Notes: generated by a model not told the origin, from the sequence alone. Positions 33,635 to 42,248 are shown, counted from the stretch's first letter. The stretch is DNA of 64,000 nt from Paraburkholderia polaris (GCF_012927345.1 NZ_JABBGJ010000024.1:62001-126000); one strand, 5' to 3'. A program made the numbers and translations.

Positions 33635-34228
33635 ATGACCAACAAACCCGCCCCTACCGCAGTTGCCATTCACGAGCTGATTGCAGGTCGCTGGAGCCCG
33701 CGCGCGTATTCGAGCGAGCCGGTGAGCCGCGAGAATCTGCATGCGGTGCTCGAAGCGGCACGCTGGGCGCCGTCTTCGTATAACGCGCAACCGTGGCGTT
33801 TCCTCGTATTCGACCGCAGCGTCGATGAAGTCTCTTTCAAGCAGGCGTTCGCCACGCTGGTGCCGTTCAACCAGGGTTGGAATGCGTCGGCGCCGGTGTT
33901 GATCGCGGTGACCACGCATACGCTCACCAACAAGGGCGAAGTGAACCGTTGCGCGCCGTACGACGCGGGTGCCGCGGCGATGGCGCTGGTGCTGCAGGCG
34001 CATGCGCTCGGTCTCGCCGCACATCAGATGAGCGGCTTCGATCCGAACGCGTTCCGCACGGCATTCAAGCTGCCGAATGACGTCGACGTGATCGCCATCA
34101 TTTCGCTCGGCCATTACGGCGACGTCGACAAGCTCGATCCGGTGCTGCGCGAGCGCGAGAAGTCGGTGCGTCAGCGTTTGCCGCTTGCCGACATTGCTTA
34201 TGGCGGTGGCTGGAAGAAAGTGTTCTGA
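33635..34228 (+). CDS. Nitroreductase-family FMN oxidoreductase
   Basis: An FMN-dependent nitroreductase-like protein of 197 residues from the ATG at 33635 (an ATG at 33611 would give 205). FMN and substrate regions are visible: ELIAGRWSPRAYSSEPVSRENLHAVLEAARWAPSSYNAQPWRFLVF-type N-terminal block (Ser-Arg-Arg-like FMN phosphate site, here GRWSPRAYS), and the later DAGAAAMALVLQAHALGLAAHQMSGFD block. Members reduce nitroaromatics, quinones or unsaturated carbonyls. Physiological substrate unknown. Confidence 0.88.
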   Translation: MTNKPAPTAVAIHELIAGRWSPRAYSSEPVSRENLHAVLEAARWAPSSYNAQPWRFLVFDRSVDEVSFKQAFATLVPFNQGWNASAPVLIAVTTHTLTNKGEVNRCAPYDAGAAAMALVLQAHALGLAAHQMSGFDPNAFRTAFKLPNDVDVIAIISLGHYGDVDKLDPVLREREKSVRQRLPLADIAYGGGWKKVF

Positions 34229-34250
34229 GCGCCTTGCAGCCCTGGTGGTG

Positions 34251-34283
34251 AAAAAACGCGCGGCGCTGATCGCGCATTTTTTT
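34251..34283 (+). terminator. Rho-independent terminator after the nitroreductase gene
   Basis: A6-C-GCGCG and CGCGC-A-T7 arms around a GCGCTGAT loop, followed by a strong T-run. The A-run on the other arm would also allow function on the opposite strand. Confidence 0.85.
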
Positions 34284-34309
34284 ATTCTGCACGGCCCTTG
34301 ACGCTCAGG

Positions 34310-34570
34310 GCGCGGGGCTTATTTCCTGCCGTTGCCGATGCATCAATGCGCGTAGGTCGTCCTCCGCCCTCCGCGATACTCAATGCGCGGGGCTCACTCC
34401 CCGCCGTTGCTGACGGTTCAATGCGCGTGGGTCCGTCCTCCGCCCTCCGCGATACGCAAGGCGCGGGGGCTCATTCCCCGCCGTTGGTCACGCTTCAATG
34501 CGCGTGGTCGTGCTCCGCCTTCCGCGATACTTAAGGCGCGTGGTTCATTCCGCGCCGTCCGCCACGCTCG
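34310..34570. repeat. 75-bp tandem repeat, 3.5 copies
   Basis: Units begin at 34310, 34385, 34461 and 34536 (period 75-76). Each starts with a hairpin of the form GCGGGGCTCACTCCCCGC and contains CAATGCGCGTGGGTCGTCCT-like and CTCCGCGATAC blocks. The final, partial unit overlaps the 3' end of the neighbouring MFS gene. A 78-codon open frame across it (34298-34534) is only the translated repeat. Confidence 0.9.
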
Positions 34571-36020
34571 AAAGCGGCGTGGCGACATTCTCAAGCGACT
34601 TGCGCTCTGCATCTATGCCCCAGATCGCGGCGATCGCTGCAGCGGCGAGCATCAGCCCCGAGCCGACCAGATAGCCCAAAAACACTTCGCTGCGCTGATG
34701 CGTGTCGATCAGACGGCCGAAGAACGCCGGGCCGATGATGCCGCCCAGCGCTGTGCCGAACGCGTAGAACACCGCGATCGCCAGCGCGCGGATTTCCAGC
34801 GGAAACGATTCGCTGACTGTCAGATACGCCGAACTCGCCGCTGCCGAGGCGAAGAAGAAGACCACCATCCACGCGATCGTCTGCGTTATGACGGTGAGCA
34901 TCTGCTGCTCGAACAGGTAGCCGCTTAGTGTCAGCAGGATGCCGGACAGAGCGTAAGTCGTGGCGATCATCTTGCGTCGCCCGATGACGTCGAAGAGCCG
35001 GCCGAGCACCAGCGGTCCAAGAAAGTTGCCAAGCGCGAACGGCAACAGATACCAGCCGATATGGTCGCCGGGCACCTGGTAGAAATCGGTCAGCACTAGC
35101 GCATAGGTGAAAAAGATCGCGTTGTAGAAGAACGCCTGCGCGGTCATCAACGACAGGCCGACCAGCGCGCGTCGCCGGTGCACGTTGAACAGCGTGTGAA
35201 ACACCTCGCGCAGCGGCGTATGGTCGCGCGCTCGCAGTCTTAGCCGCGTGAGGTCATCGTCGGCGAGTGCATGGCCTGCGTCGCGAAAGCGAGTTTCGAT
35301 ACCGTCGACGATCGAGCGCGCGTCGCGTTCGCCGCCGTGCGTAAGCAACCAGCGCGGACTTTCGGGCACCCAGATGCGCATCGGTAAAATCGCTAGTGCC
35401 AGCACCGCGCCGATGAAGAAACAGGCGCGCCAGCCCCAGTCCCCCGGCAGCAGATTCGGATCGAGGAGGATCAGCGAGCCCGCCGCGCCGAGTCCCGCGC
35501 CGACCCAGAAGGTGCCGTTGATGCCGAGATCGGTCCAGCCTCGCACCCGCGCGGGCGTGAATTCCTGGATCGTCGAATTGATCGCCGTATATTCGCCGCC
35601 GATGCCTGCGCCGGTGAGAAAGCGAAACAGCAGAAAGCTGGCGAGATTCCACGAAAAAGCGGTCGCCGCGGTGGCGGCCAGATACAACGCGAGCGTGATG
35701 AAAAACAGCTTGCGACGGCCGAGCCGGTCGGTCAGCCAGCCGAAGCCGAGCGCGCCGAGCACGGCGCCGGCAATGTAGGCGCTGCCGGCGAGTCCCACGT
35801 CGGCGTTGGTAAAGCGCAAGGATGGGCTAGACTTCAACGCACTTGCGACAGCGCCCGCCAGCGTGACTTCGAGACCGTCCAGCAGCCACGTCACGCCTAG
35901 CGCGACGACGATCAGCGAATGAAAGCGTCCCCACGGCAAACGGTCGAGCCGCGAGGGCAGGTCGGTTTCAATGACGGCGGCTTTTTTCTCGTGGACAACG
36001 GCGGTAGGCGGCGCGCTCAT
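34545..36020 (-). CDS. MFS transporter, sugar/aromatic-acid porter type
   Basis: A 491-residue major facilitator from the ATG at 36020, preceded by ATCAGGAGAC. The family motif GWLTDRLGRRKLFFIT (loop 2-3, about residues 96-111) and the RFLTGAGIGGEYTAIN region define the sugar-porter-like superfamily group that includes aromatic acid transporters and metabolite:H+ symporters. Twelve helices are expected, with a long central loop (about 225-275, basic and Asp-rich). Its last codons run into the 75-bp repeat array. The substrate is unknown. Confidence 0.87.
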   Translation of the reverse strand: MSAPPTAVVHEKKAAVIETDLPSRLDRLPWGRFHSLIVVALGVTWLLDGLEVTLAGAVASALKSSPSLRFTNADVGLAGSAYIAGAVLGALGFGWLTDRLGRRKLFFITLALYLAATAATAFSWNLASFLLFRFLTGAGIGGEYTAINSTIQEFTPARVRGWTDLGINGTFWVGAGLGAAGSLILLDPNLLPGDWGWRACFFIGAVLALAILPMRIWVPESPRWLLTHGGERDARSIVDGIETRFRDAGHALADDDLTRLRLRARDHTPLREVFHTLFNVHRRRALVGLSLMTAQAFFYNAIFFTYALVLTDFYQVPGDHIGWYLLPFALGNFLGPLVLGRLFDVIGRRKMIATTYALSGILLTLSGYLFEQQMLTVITQTIAWMVVFFFASAAASSAYLTVSESFPLEIRALAIAVFYAFGTALGGIIGPAFFGRLIDTHQRSEVFLGYLVGSGLMLAAAAIAAIWGIDAERKSLENVATPLSSVADGAE

Positions 36021-36210
36021 TGCTGCTAGTCTCCTGATTACCGAAAATTGGCGGCGTATCCTGTCGAATTCAGCAATTTTTGTTCCGTCGGGCGGATTTG
36101 GGACATTGTTGCGGGCGTCACGGAAAGCGTCAGTTGATGCTGATTGGGCTTTCGTGATACAAAGCCGCTCCCCTTTCTGTCCGCGCCAGCCGTGAGCGGC
36201 GATTCCTGCC

Positions 36211-37461
36211 ATGAACTATTGCGCGATTGACTTCGGTACTTCCAATTCGGCCGTGGCCGTCCCCGACGGCGCTGCGCTTAGGCTTGCGCCGGTCGAGGGC
36301 GCCTATACCACGCTACCGACCGCCGTCTTTTTCAACACCGACGAAAACACCCGCGAGTTCGGGCGCGCGGCGCTGGCTGCGTACATCGACGGTTTCGACG
36401 GCCGTTTGATGCGCTCGATGAAAAGTATTCTCGGCTCGCCGCTCGCCGAGAATTCGACCGATCTCGGCGATGGCTCGGCGATCAAATACACGGACATCAT
36501 CGCGATTTTCGTCGACCACCTGAAGCGCTCGGCCGAGAAGAGCGCCGGCGGTCCGATCAGCCGCGCTGTGCTGGGCCGCCCGGTATTCTTCGTCGACGAT
36601 GATCCGCGCGCGGACCAGATGGCGCAGCAGCAGCTCGAAGCGGCGGCGCGTTCAGTCGGATTGCGGGAGATTCACTTTCAGTATGAGCCGATCGCGGCCG
36701 CGTTCGACTACGAATCGCATCTGACGGAAGAGGGACTCGTGCTGGTGGCCGACATCGGCGGCGGTACGTCGGACTTTTCGCTGGTGCGGGTGGGGCCGGA
36801 GCGGATGACGCGCGTCGAGCGTAAAGACGACGTGCTGGCTCACCACGGTGTGCACGTTGCGGGCACGGATTTCGACCGCCGCGTCGAACTAGTGACGATC
36901 CTGCGCGAACTCGGCTATCAGACGCTCGACCCCGAGGGCCGTGAGATTCCGAACCGCATCTATTTCGACCTGGCGACCTGGCACCTGATCAACACCGTCT
37001 ACGCACCGAAGCGCGTCAGCGAACTCGCGCTCATGCGGCATCTGTTTATCCAGAGCAAACATCACGACCGCCTGATGCGCGTTGTGGAGCGCCGCTTGGG
37101 GCATGCATTGGCTGCGCATGCGGAAGAAGCGAAGATCGGCGTGGCGGCGGGCGGCGAGACCGTGATCGACCTCGACGAGGTGGAAGACGACCTGCGCCTC
37201 GCATTCGACGAAGCGCAACTCATCAAGGCCGGTCAGGACGAGACGCAACGTATCGTGCAAGCGGCGCGCGACACGGTGCAGGCAGCCGGTGTGGCTCCGC
37301 GCGACGTCAACGCGATTTACTTCACAGGTGGCTCGACCGGTTTGGCGTTTCTATCGGGTGCATTGGCGGCGGCATTTCCCGATGCCAAAGCGGTATTCGG
37401 CGATCGTCTTGCCAGCGTCGCGACAGGTCTCGGTATTCACGCGCGGCGTCTGTTCGGATAA
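36211..37461 (+). CDS. Hsp70-like ATPase (YegD type)
   Basis: A 416-residue actin/Hsp70-fold protein without the canonical substrate-binding domain of DnaK, like E. coli YegD. Nucleotide-binding segments are phosphate 1 (YCAIDFGTSNSAVAV, residues 2-16), phosphate 2 (VLVADIGGGTSDFSLV, about 178-193), and the adenosine site (IYFTGGSTGLAFLSGAL, about 369-385). It is transcribed away from the MFS gene and ends before a bidirectional terminator shared with the cold-shock gene. The partner or substrate is not known. Confidence 0.9.
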   Translation: MNYCAIDFGTSNSAVAVPDGAALRLAPVEGAYTTLPTAVFFNTDENTREFGRAALAAYIDGFDGRLMRSMKSILGSPLAENSTDLGDGSAIKYTDIIAIFVDHLKRSAEKSAGGPISRAVLGRPVFFVDDDPRADQMAQQQLEAAARSVGLREIHFQYEPIAAAFDYESHLTEEGLVLVADIGGGTSDFSLVRVGPERMTRVERKDDVLAHHGVHVAGTDFDRRVELVTILRELGYQTLDPEGREIPNRIYFDLATWHLINTVYAPKRVSELALMRHLFIQSKHHDRLMRVVERRLGHALAAHAEEAKIGVAAGGETVIDLDEVEDDLRLAFDEAQLIKAGQDETQRIVQAARDTVQAAGVAPRDVNAIYFTGGSTGLAFLSGALAAAFPDAKAVFGDRLASVATGLGIHARRLFG

Positions 37462-37520
37462 CCAAACTTATCAAATGCATACTGCGAAGATAATCGCCGC
37501 ATACAGTTGCGACGGATATA

Positions 37521-37548
37521 AAAAAACCCCGCCGAGGCGGGGTTTTTT
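37521..37548. terminator. Bidirectional rho-independent terminator
   Basis: A6-CCCCGC and GCGGGG-T6 arms around a CGAG tetraloop-like turn. It lies between the convergent Hsp70-like and cold-shock genes and has A and T runs for both directions. Confidence 0.93.
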
Positions 37549-37572
37549 GCGTCCAGAAGGAAGCGTGCTTGC

Positions 37573-37776
37573 TTACGCCGGCTTGATGTTAGCAGCTTGC
37601 TTGCCCTTCGGGCCCGTCTTCACTTCAAACGTAACCTTTTGGTTTTCTTGCAGCGTCTTGAAGCCTTCCGTGCGGATTTCCGAGAAATGCGCGAACAGAT
37701 CTTCGCCACCGCCGTCCGGCGTGATGAAGCCAAAGCCCTTTGCGTCATTGAACCACTTGACGGTACCGGTTTCCAT
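37573..37776 (-). CDS. cspA: Cold-shock domain protein (CspA family)
   Basis: A 67-residue single cold-shock domain, an RNA chaperone that binds single-stranded nucleic acid. RNP1 reads KGFGFI (residues 13-18) and RNP2 reads DLFAHF (about 26-31), where most relatives have VFVHF. The start is preceded by TTTAGGAACAAGTAAT. The region upstream (37777-38000) is AT-rich and long enough to be the structured 5' leader that cold-shock mRNAs often have, but I could not confirm a thermosensor. Confidence 0.95.
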   Translation of the reverse strand: METGTVKWFNDAKGFGFITPDGGGEDLFAHFSEIRTEGFKTLQENQKVTFEVKTGPKGKQAANIKPA

Positions 37777-38208
37777 ATTACTTGTTCCTAAAGATGGTAA
37801 ATAAGGCCGAAGCCCAATGGGTGCGCATGAAAATCAAGGAAGGGGGTAATGGGACCAACCGGAGTACCGTTGATGGGCGAACTACGAAAGACCAATTCAC
37901 TCGCCGCTTGAAATCCTGCCCGAACGTTATACGGCGATTTCGGGCGAAGGTCAACACTCTCATCCCAATTTTACAAAAATTTGATGGATTGGCGTAAAAA
38001 TTGCTTACAAACCTTGCTATTCGCTCAAAAATTTTGCTAGGGAGAACCCTTAGTTCCGCTGCATCGCGGGGGTGCAACCGTTAAACTACGCGCCGCGCGT
38101 CGGTTGCACCTGATTTCGACCGCCGCGCCCGGATGTGCGTCACCTCGTTTCCAACGCCACAAGCGCTGTCACGCGGTGCCGACATGGTTCTGATGCAATC
38201 TGCACGGG
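37777..38208. other. Upstream region of the cold-shock gene
   Basis: No gene is seen. The part near the cold-shock gene is unusually AT-rich for this genome (37960-38045, with many A/T runs), fitting a promoter plus long leader on the minus strand. Further out, a perfect 10-base inverted repeat lies at 38071-38110. A dispersed repeat block follows at 38209. Confidence 0.55.
38071..38110. other. Perfect 10-base inverted repeat with a 20-base spacer
   Basis: GGTGCAACCG (38071-38080) and CGGTTGCACC (38101-38110) flank a spacer ending in CGCGCCGCGCGT. It could be an operator or a transcript hairpin upstream of the cold-shock gene or the permease. Confidence 0.65.
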
Positions 38209-38345
38209 ACCGGAGCAAGTGCTAAAGCACGTAACTCTGGTCGACATACGGTGTATGGGACCAGAGTAAATGCTTTGCATGGGGCCAGAGTAAGCGCTAA
38301 AGCGCTAACTCTGGCCGACAGCTAAAGCGCTAACTCTGGTCGACA
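38209..38345. repeat. Dispersed palindromic repeat block
   Basis: Three to four units related to GACCGGAGCAAGTGCTAAAG and GGCCAGAGTAAGCGCT. The unit at 38283-38316 is a near-perfect 34-base palindrome (arms of 16 with one mismatch around AA). The reverse complement matches the block at 4230-4318. It ends just before the permease ribosome site, so it forms that gene's leader. Confidence 0.85.
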
Positions 38346-38356
38346 CAGGAGAAGAT

Positions 38357-39952
38357 GTGAAAAGTTCTATACAACGGAACATCGGGCCGGTCGCACTGCT
38401 GCTGACCGGCTTGGGTTCGATCATCGGATCGGGCTGGCTGTTCGGCGCGTGGAAGGCTGCAAAGATTGCTGGGCCGGCTTCCATTTGTGCATGGATCATC
38501 GGCGCGGTCGTGATTCTGGCGATCGCACTGACTTACGCTGAACTCGGCGCGATGTTCCCGGAGTCTGGCGGCATGGTGCGTTACGCACGCTATTCGCACG
38601 GCGCGCTGGTGGGCTTCATCAGTGCGTGGGCCAACTGGATCGCCATTGTCTCGGTGATTCCAATCGAGGCTGAAGCATCCATTCAATATATGAGTACCTG
38701 GCCGTATCCATGGGCGCATGCGCTATTCGTGGACGGGTCATTAACCACCAACGGCCTATTACTGTCCGCAGCCTTGGTAATCATTTACTTCCTGCTGAAC
38801 TACTGGGGCGTGAAACTGTTCGCGCGCGCTAATTCGGCGATCACGGTCTTCAAGTTCCTGATTCCGGGTGCGACGATCCTCGGCTTGATGCTGACGGGCT
38901 TCCACAAGGAAAACTTCGGCGAAGTGAGTACCTTTGCGCCGTACGGCTGGTCGGCTGTGCTGACGGCGGTATCGACGAGCGGTATCGTGTTCGCCTTCAA
39001 CGGTTTCCAGAGTCCGATCAACCTCGCGGGTGAAGCGCGCAATCCGGCCAAGAGCGTGCCGTTCGCGGTGATCGGCTCGATCCTGCTGGCGCTGGTGATC
39101 TACGTGCTGCTGCAGATCGCGTATATCGGCGCGGTGAGCCCCGGCGACGTGATGAAGGGCTGGAGTCACTTCAACTTCGCTTCGCCGTTCGCCGAACTGG
39201 CGATTGCGCTGAACCTGAACTGGCTGGCTATCCTGCTGTACGTCGACGCGTTCGTCAGCCCGAGCGGCACCGGCACGACCTACATGGCGACCACCACGCG
39301 CATGATCTACGCAATGGAGCGCAACAACACGATGCCGAAGATGTTCGGCAACGTGCACCCGTTCTACGGCGTGCCGCGTCAGGCGATGTGGTTCAACCTG
39401 CTGGTTTCGTTCATTTTCCTGTTCTTCTTCCGTGGCTGGAGTTCGTTGGCGGCAGTGATCTCGGTCGCGACCGTGATTTCGTACCTGACTGGCCCGATCA
39501 GCCTGATGGCGCTGCGCCGCGCGGCGACGGATCTGGAGCGCCCGCTGCACATTGTGGGCATGAAGATCATTGCGCCGTTCGCTTTCGTGTGTGCGTCGCT
39601 GATCCTGTACTGGGCGAAGTGGCCGCTGACCGGCGAAATCATTCTGTTGATGGTCGTCGCGCTGCCGGTCTACTTCTACTTCCAGGCGAAGTCGGGTTTC
39701 AGCGGCTGGGGGCGTGACCTGAAGGCTGCATGGTGGCTCGTGGCCTACCTGCCGGTGATGGCGATTCTGTCGCTGATCGGCAGCAAGGAGTTCGGTGGCC
39801 GCGGCGTTCTGCCCTACGGCTGGGACATGTTGGTGGTGGCCTTGTTCTCGCTGGTGTTCTACTTCTGGGGCGTAAATAGCGGCTACCGTTCGGAATACCT
39901 CGAAGAGCGTCAGACGCACGACGAAGTGCTCGAAGGTATGGGCGCACATTAA
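38357..39952 (+). CDS. APC-family amino-acid permease
   Basis: A 531-residue permease of the amino acid-polyamine-organocation superfamily with about 12 helices. The family start GLGSIIGSGWLFGAWKAA (about residues 19-36) contains the Gly-rich substrate loop, and FAFNGFQSPINLAGEARNPAKSVP matches the second family signature. It resembles aspartate/glutamate:proton symporters of this superfamily, but the substrate is uncertain. The GTG at 38357 is supported by AGGAGAAG; the ATG two bases earlier reads straight into a stop. A repeat block forms its upstream leader. Confidence 0.88.
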   Translation: MKSSIQRNIGPVALLLTGLGSIIGSGWLFGAWKAAKIAGPASICAWIIGAVVILAIALTYAELGAMFPESGGMVRYARYSHGALVGFISAWANWIAIVSVIPIEAEASIQYMSTWPYPWAHALFVDGSLTTNGLLLSAALVIIYFLLNYWGVKLFARANSAITVFKFLIPGATILGLMLTGFHKENFGEVSTFAPYGWSAVLTAVSTSGIVFAFNGFQSPINLAGEARNPAKSVPFAVIGSILLALVIYVLLQIAYIGAVSPGDVMKGWSHFNFASPFAELAIALNLNWLAILLYVDAFVSPSGTGTTYMATTTRMIYAMERNNTMPKMFGNVHPFYGVPRQAMWFNLLVSFIFLFFFRGWSSLAAVISVATVISYLTGPISLMALRRAATDLERPLHIVGMKIIAPFAFVCASLILYWAKWPLTGEIILLMVVALPVYFYFQAKSGFSGWGRDLKAAWWLVAYLPVMAILSLIGSKEFGGRGVLPYGWDMLVVALFSLVFYFWGVNSGYRSEYLEERQTHDEVLEGMGAH

Positions 39953-39974
39953 ATTGCTGCGCTGAGTCTTGCGT

Positions 39975-40022
39975 CGGATCGCCGGATCGCCGGACCGCCG
40001 GACCGCCGGGTCGCCGGATCGT
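39975..40022. repeat. 8-bp tandem repeat (six units)
   Basis: CGGATCGC is repeated six times with one- or two-base changes (CGGATCGC twice, CGGACCGC twice, CGGGTCGC, CGGATCGT), just after the permease stop codon. Confidence 0.85.
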
Positions 40023-40041
40023 CATGGTCCGGGACATCACG

Positions 40042-40078
40042 AAAAAAGCCCGCCTGACTTGCTCAGGCGGGCTTTTTT
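40042..40078. terminator. Bidirectional rho-independent terminator
   Basis: A6-GCCCGCCTGA and TCAGGCGGGC-T6 arms of 16 bases around CTTGC. It serves the permease and, from the other side, the convergent dioxygenase gene. Confidence 0.94.
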
Positions 40079-40138
40079 GTTTGCGGCGCTTCGACCGTGG
40101 TTTGGCGCTTAGATCGCGTGGCGCTAGTGTTGCGTAGA

Positions 40139-40197
40139 CGTGGCGTTGGCGTTGGCGTTGGCGTTGACGTTGACCTTGACGTTGACCTTGACGTTGA
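40139..40197. repeat. 6-bp tandem repeat (GGCGTT/GACGTT/GACCTT)
   Basis: About nine hexamer units: GGCGTT four times, then GACGTT and GACCTT alternating. The array stops one or two bases before the dioxygenase stop codon (40199-40201), so unit gain or loss with a shifted end could reach the coding region. Confidence 0.85.
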
Positions 40198-40198
40198 A

Positions 40199-40984
40199 TC
40201 AGGCGGTGCCGAACACGTAATTCGTCATGGCGAGCGAGCGCTGATAGGTTCCGAGCGACTGGATCGCCAGCGAATAATCGTCGTCCGCCGCACCCAGTGC
40301 CGCAAATACGGGCAGCAGGTGCTCGTCGGTCGGATGCATCAACACCGCGTGTGGTGCCTGACGGCGGTAGTCGAGTACCGCGTCGATGTCGTGCGCGGCG
40401 AGCCTGGCCTCGAACCAGTCGGTGAATTCGGCCACGCGCGGATCGGCGTCTTCCGGGCGCGCGGAAAAGTCGGCAGCGCGCAGGTTGTGCGTGATCTGGC
40501 CTGAGCCGATCACCATGACGCCGTCGTCTTTCAGCGAGCGTAGCGCGCGACCCACTCGGAAGTGATGGGCGGCGTCCATGTGCGGCTGGATCGACAACTG
40601 TGCGACCGGCACGTCGGCTTCCGGGAACATCAGCAGCATCGGCACCCACGCGCCGTGATCGAGCCCATGCGGCTCGGCGGTGGTGAGGATGCCGTGTTCG
40701 CCGAGCAGCACAGCGGCACGGCGCGCCACATCGTGCGCGCCCGGGGCCGGATATTGAATCTCATACAACTGACGCGGGAAGCCGTAGAAATCGTGGATGG
40801 TTTCCGGCGCGGTGGATGTGCTCGCCACCGGCTGCGCCGTGCCCCAATGGGCCGACAGCATCAGCACGGCCTCAGGGCGCGGCAATTGCGCCGACAGCAC
40901 GCCGAATTCGGCGGACGGCAGGGACGGGTCGATCGGCAGCGTAGGCGCGCCGTGGGAGAGGAAAAGCGACGGTAAGCGATTCAT
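40199..40984 (-). CDS. DODA-type extradiol dioxygenase (YgiD-like)
   Basis: A 261-residue class III extradiol dioxygenase-like enzyme, related to E. coli YgiD, a zinc-dependent 4,5-DOPA dioxygenase. Candidate metal ligands are in LFLSHGAPTLPIDPS (His near residue 11), LSAHWGT, EPHGLDHGAWVP and near the C-terminus HPTDEHLLPVFAALGAA. The ATG at 40984 starts MNRLPSLFLSHGAP, the standard beginning. The true substrate (a catechol) is not established. Confidence 0.9.
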   Translation of the reverse strand: MNRLPSLFLSHGAPTLPIDPSLPSAEFGVLSAQLPRPEAVLMLSAHWGTAQPVASTSTAPETIHDFYGFPRQLYEIQYPAPGAHDVARRAAVLLGEHGILTTAEPHGLDHGAWVPMLLMFPEADVPVAQLSIQPHMDAAHHFRVGRALRSLKDDGVMVIGSGQITHNLRAADFSARPEDADPRVAEFTDWFEARLAAHDIDAVLDYRRQAPHAVLMHPTDEHLLPVFAALGAADDDYSLAIQSLGTYQRSLAMTNYVFGTA

Positions 40985-41290
40985 GGCAGCAACGCCGCCG
41001 CGGGAACGCGGCGCGAAAGTGGGGTTGCTATCAATATAGGTGCGCACCGACGTTTGATAAACGGGTGAAAACGGAATTGATTGTGTCGCCGGTGTTGTTA
41101 ATTGGAGCGGTCTCGATGGCTCCCGGCGCTCTTGGCCGGCTGGATTTTCCCCAAGAGTGCCAGTCCGGGTCTTTCTGGCTGATCAAGGCACGCGGCCGCG
41201 ACGACACGGACCGCGTCTAACGTGGCAAAGCACGGAGAGGAACGCCTTGGGCTGGGCACCGTACAGCGCATCGGCATGCGGCCGCGTGCG
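40985..41290. other. Intergenic region between the dioxygenase gene and ubiX
   Basis: About 300 bases with no credible gene. It must contain the dioxygenase promoter (minus strand) and the end of the hemA-ubiX operon. No clear terminator hairpin follows ubiX. Confidence 0.5.
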
Positions 41291-41887
41291 CTATTCCTGG
41301 TCGCGTAGTCCTTGCCACGCCGGCGACATAGCCGGCCCCAAAGCGAAGAGATCCAACACACGCGCCACCGTGTGATCGACCATTTCGTCGATCGTCGCGG
41401 GCTGGTTATAGAAAGCAGGCAAGGGCGGAAAGATTACGCCGCCCATTTCGGTGACGGCCGTCATGTTGCGCAGGTGCGCGAGATTGAACGGCGTTTCGCG
41501 CACGAGGAGTACGAGCCGACGGCGTTCTTTAAGCGTGACGTCGGCGGCACGGGTGATCAGGTTGTCGGAAAAACCATGTGCGACGCTTGCCAGCGTCTTC
41601 ATCGAGCAGGGGGCGACCACCATGCCGTCGGTGGCAAACGAGCCGGACGCGATGCTTGCGCCGACGTCGCGCACCGAATGGACGACATCCGCGAGCGGAT
41701 GCACGTCTTCTTTGCTCAACTGGAGTTCGTGCTGGATATTAAGCCAGCCCGCGCTCGAAATCAGGAGATGGCTCTCGACGCCGCCGAGCCTGCGCAACGT
41801 CTCGAGCAACCGGATGCCGTAGATCGCGCCGGTCGCGCCGGTGATCGCAACGATCAGCCGGCGTGGCGCCGCAGCGCGTGTTTCCAT
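41291..41887 (-). CDS. ubiX: Flavin prenyltransferase UbiX
   Basis: Makes the prenylated FMN cofactor used by the UbiD decarboxylase in ubiquinone synthesis. The ATG at 41887 (METRAAAPRRLIVAITGATGAIYG) gives 198 residues; an ATG at 41917 would add ten. The FMN-binding GATGA loop (about residues 15-19), the SSAGW stretch, and the ATDGMVVAPCSMKTLASVAHGFSDNL block are typical. It is the last gene of the hemA-prfA-prmC-grxD-ubiX run. Confidence 0.95.
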   Translation of the reverse strand: METRAAAPRRLIVAITGATGAIYGIRLLETLRRLGGVESHLLISSAGWLNIQHELQLSKEDVHPLADVVHSVRDVGASIASGSFATDGMVVAPCSMKTLASVAHGFSDNLITRAADVTLKERRRLVLLVRETPFNLAHLRNMTAVTEMGGVIFPPLPAFYNQPATIDEMVDHTVARVLDLFALGPAMSPAWQGLRDQE

Positions 41888-41936
41888 GGCTCGCGGCGCC
41901 TTTTCGGAGGGCAACAAACGTTCGGACGGCGGACGT

Positions 41937-42248
41937 TCAGGCCGCGGCGAACAGTTGCTGCAGTTCGCCCGATTCGTACATTTCCATCATGATGTCCGAG
42001 CCGCCGACGAATTCGCCCTTCACGTACAGCTGCGGAATGGTCGGCCAGTTCGAGAACTGCTTGATGCCCTGGCGGACTTCGTCGTCTTCGAGTACGTTGA
42101 CCGTTTTGATTTCGTTGACGCCGCACGCCTTCAGGATCTGGATGGCGCGGCCGGAAAAGCCGCACATCGGGAACTGAGCGGTGCCCTTCATGAAGAGTAC
42201 GACGTTGTTTTCGTCGACGATTTGCTTGATGCGTTGTTGCGTATCCAT
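41937..42248 (-). CDS. grxD: Monothiol glutaredoxin (GrxD/Grx4)
   Basis: Monothiol glutaredoxin that coordinates a 2Fe-2S cluster with glutathione and delivers clusters, often with BolA partners. The active site is Cys29-Gly-Phe-Ser in FPMCGFSGRA, and the TVNVLEDDEVRQGIKQFSNWPTIPQLYVKGEFVGGSDIM block is family-typical. The ATG at 42248 gives 103 residues. A BolA-type protein is encoded at 6218-6457 in this window. Confidence 0.96.
   Translation of the reverse strand: MDTQQRIKQIVDENNVVLFMKGTAQFPMCGFSGRAIQILKACGVNEIKTVNVLEDDEVRQGIKQFSNWPTIPQLYVKGEFVGGSDIMMEMYESGELQQLFAAA

Noticed and set aside
34298..34534. 78-codon frame that looks like a small repetitive protein
   Set aside because: It is the translated 75-bp tandem repeat; its repeats follow the DNA period and change frame with each one-base insertion.
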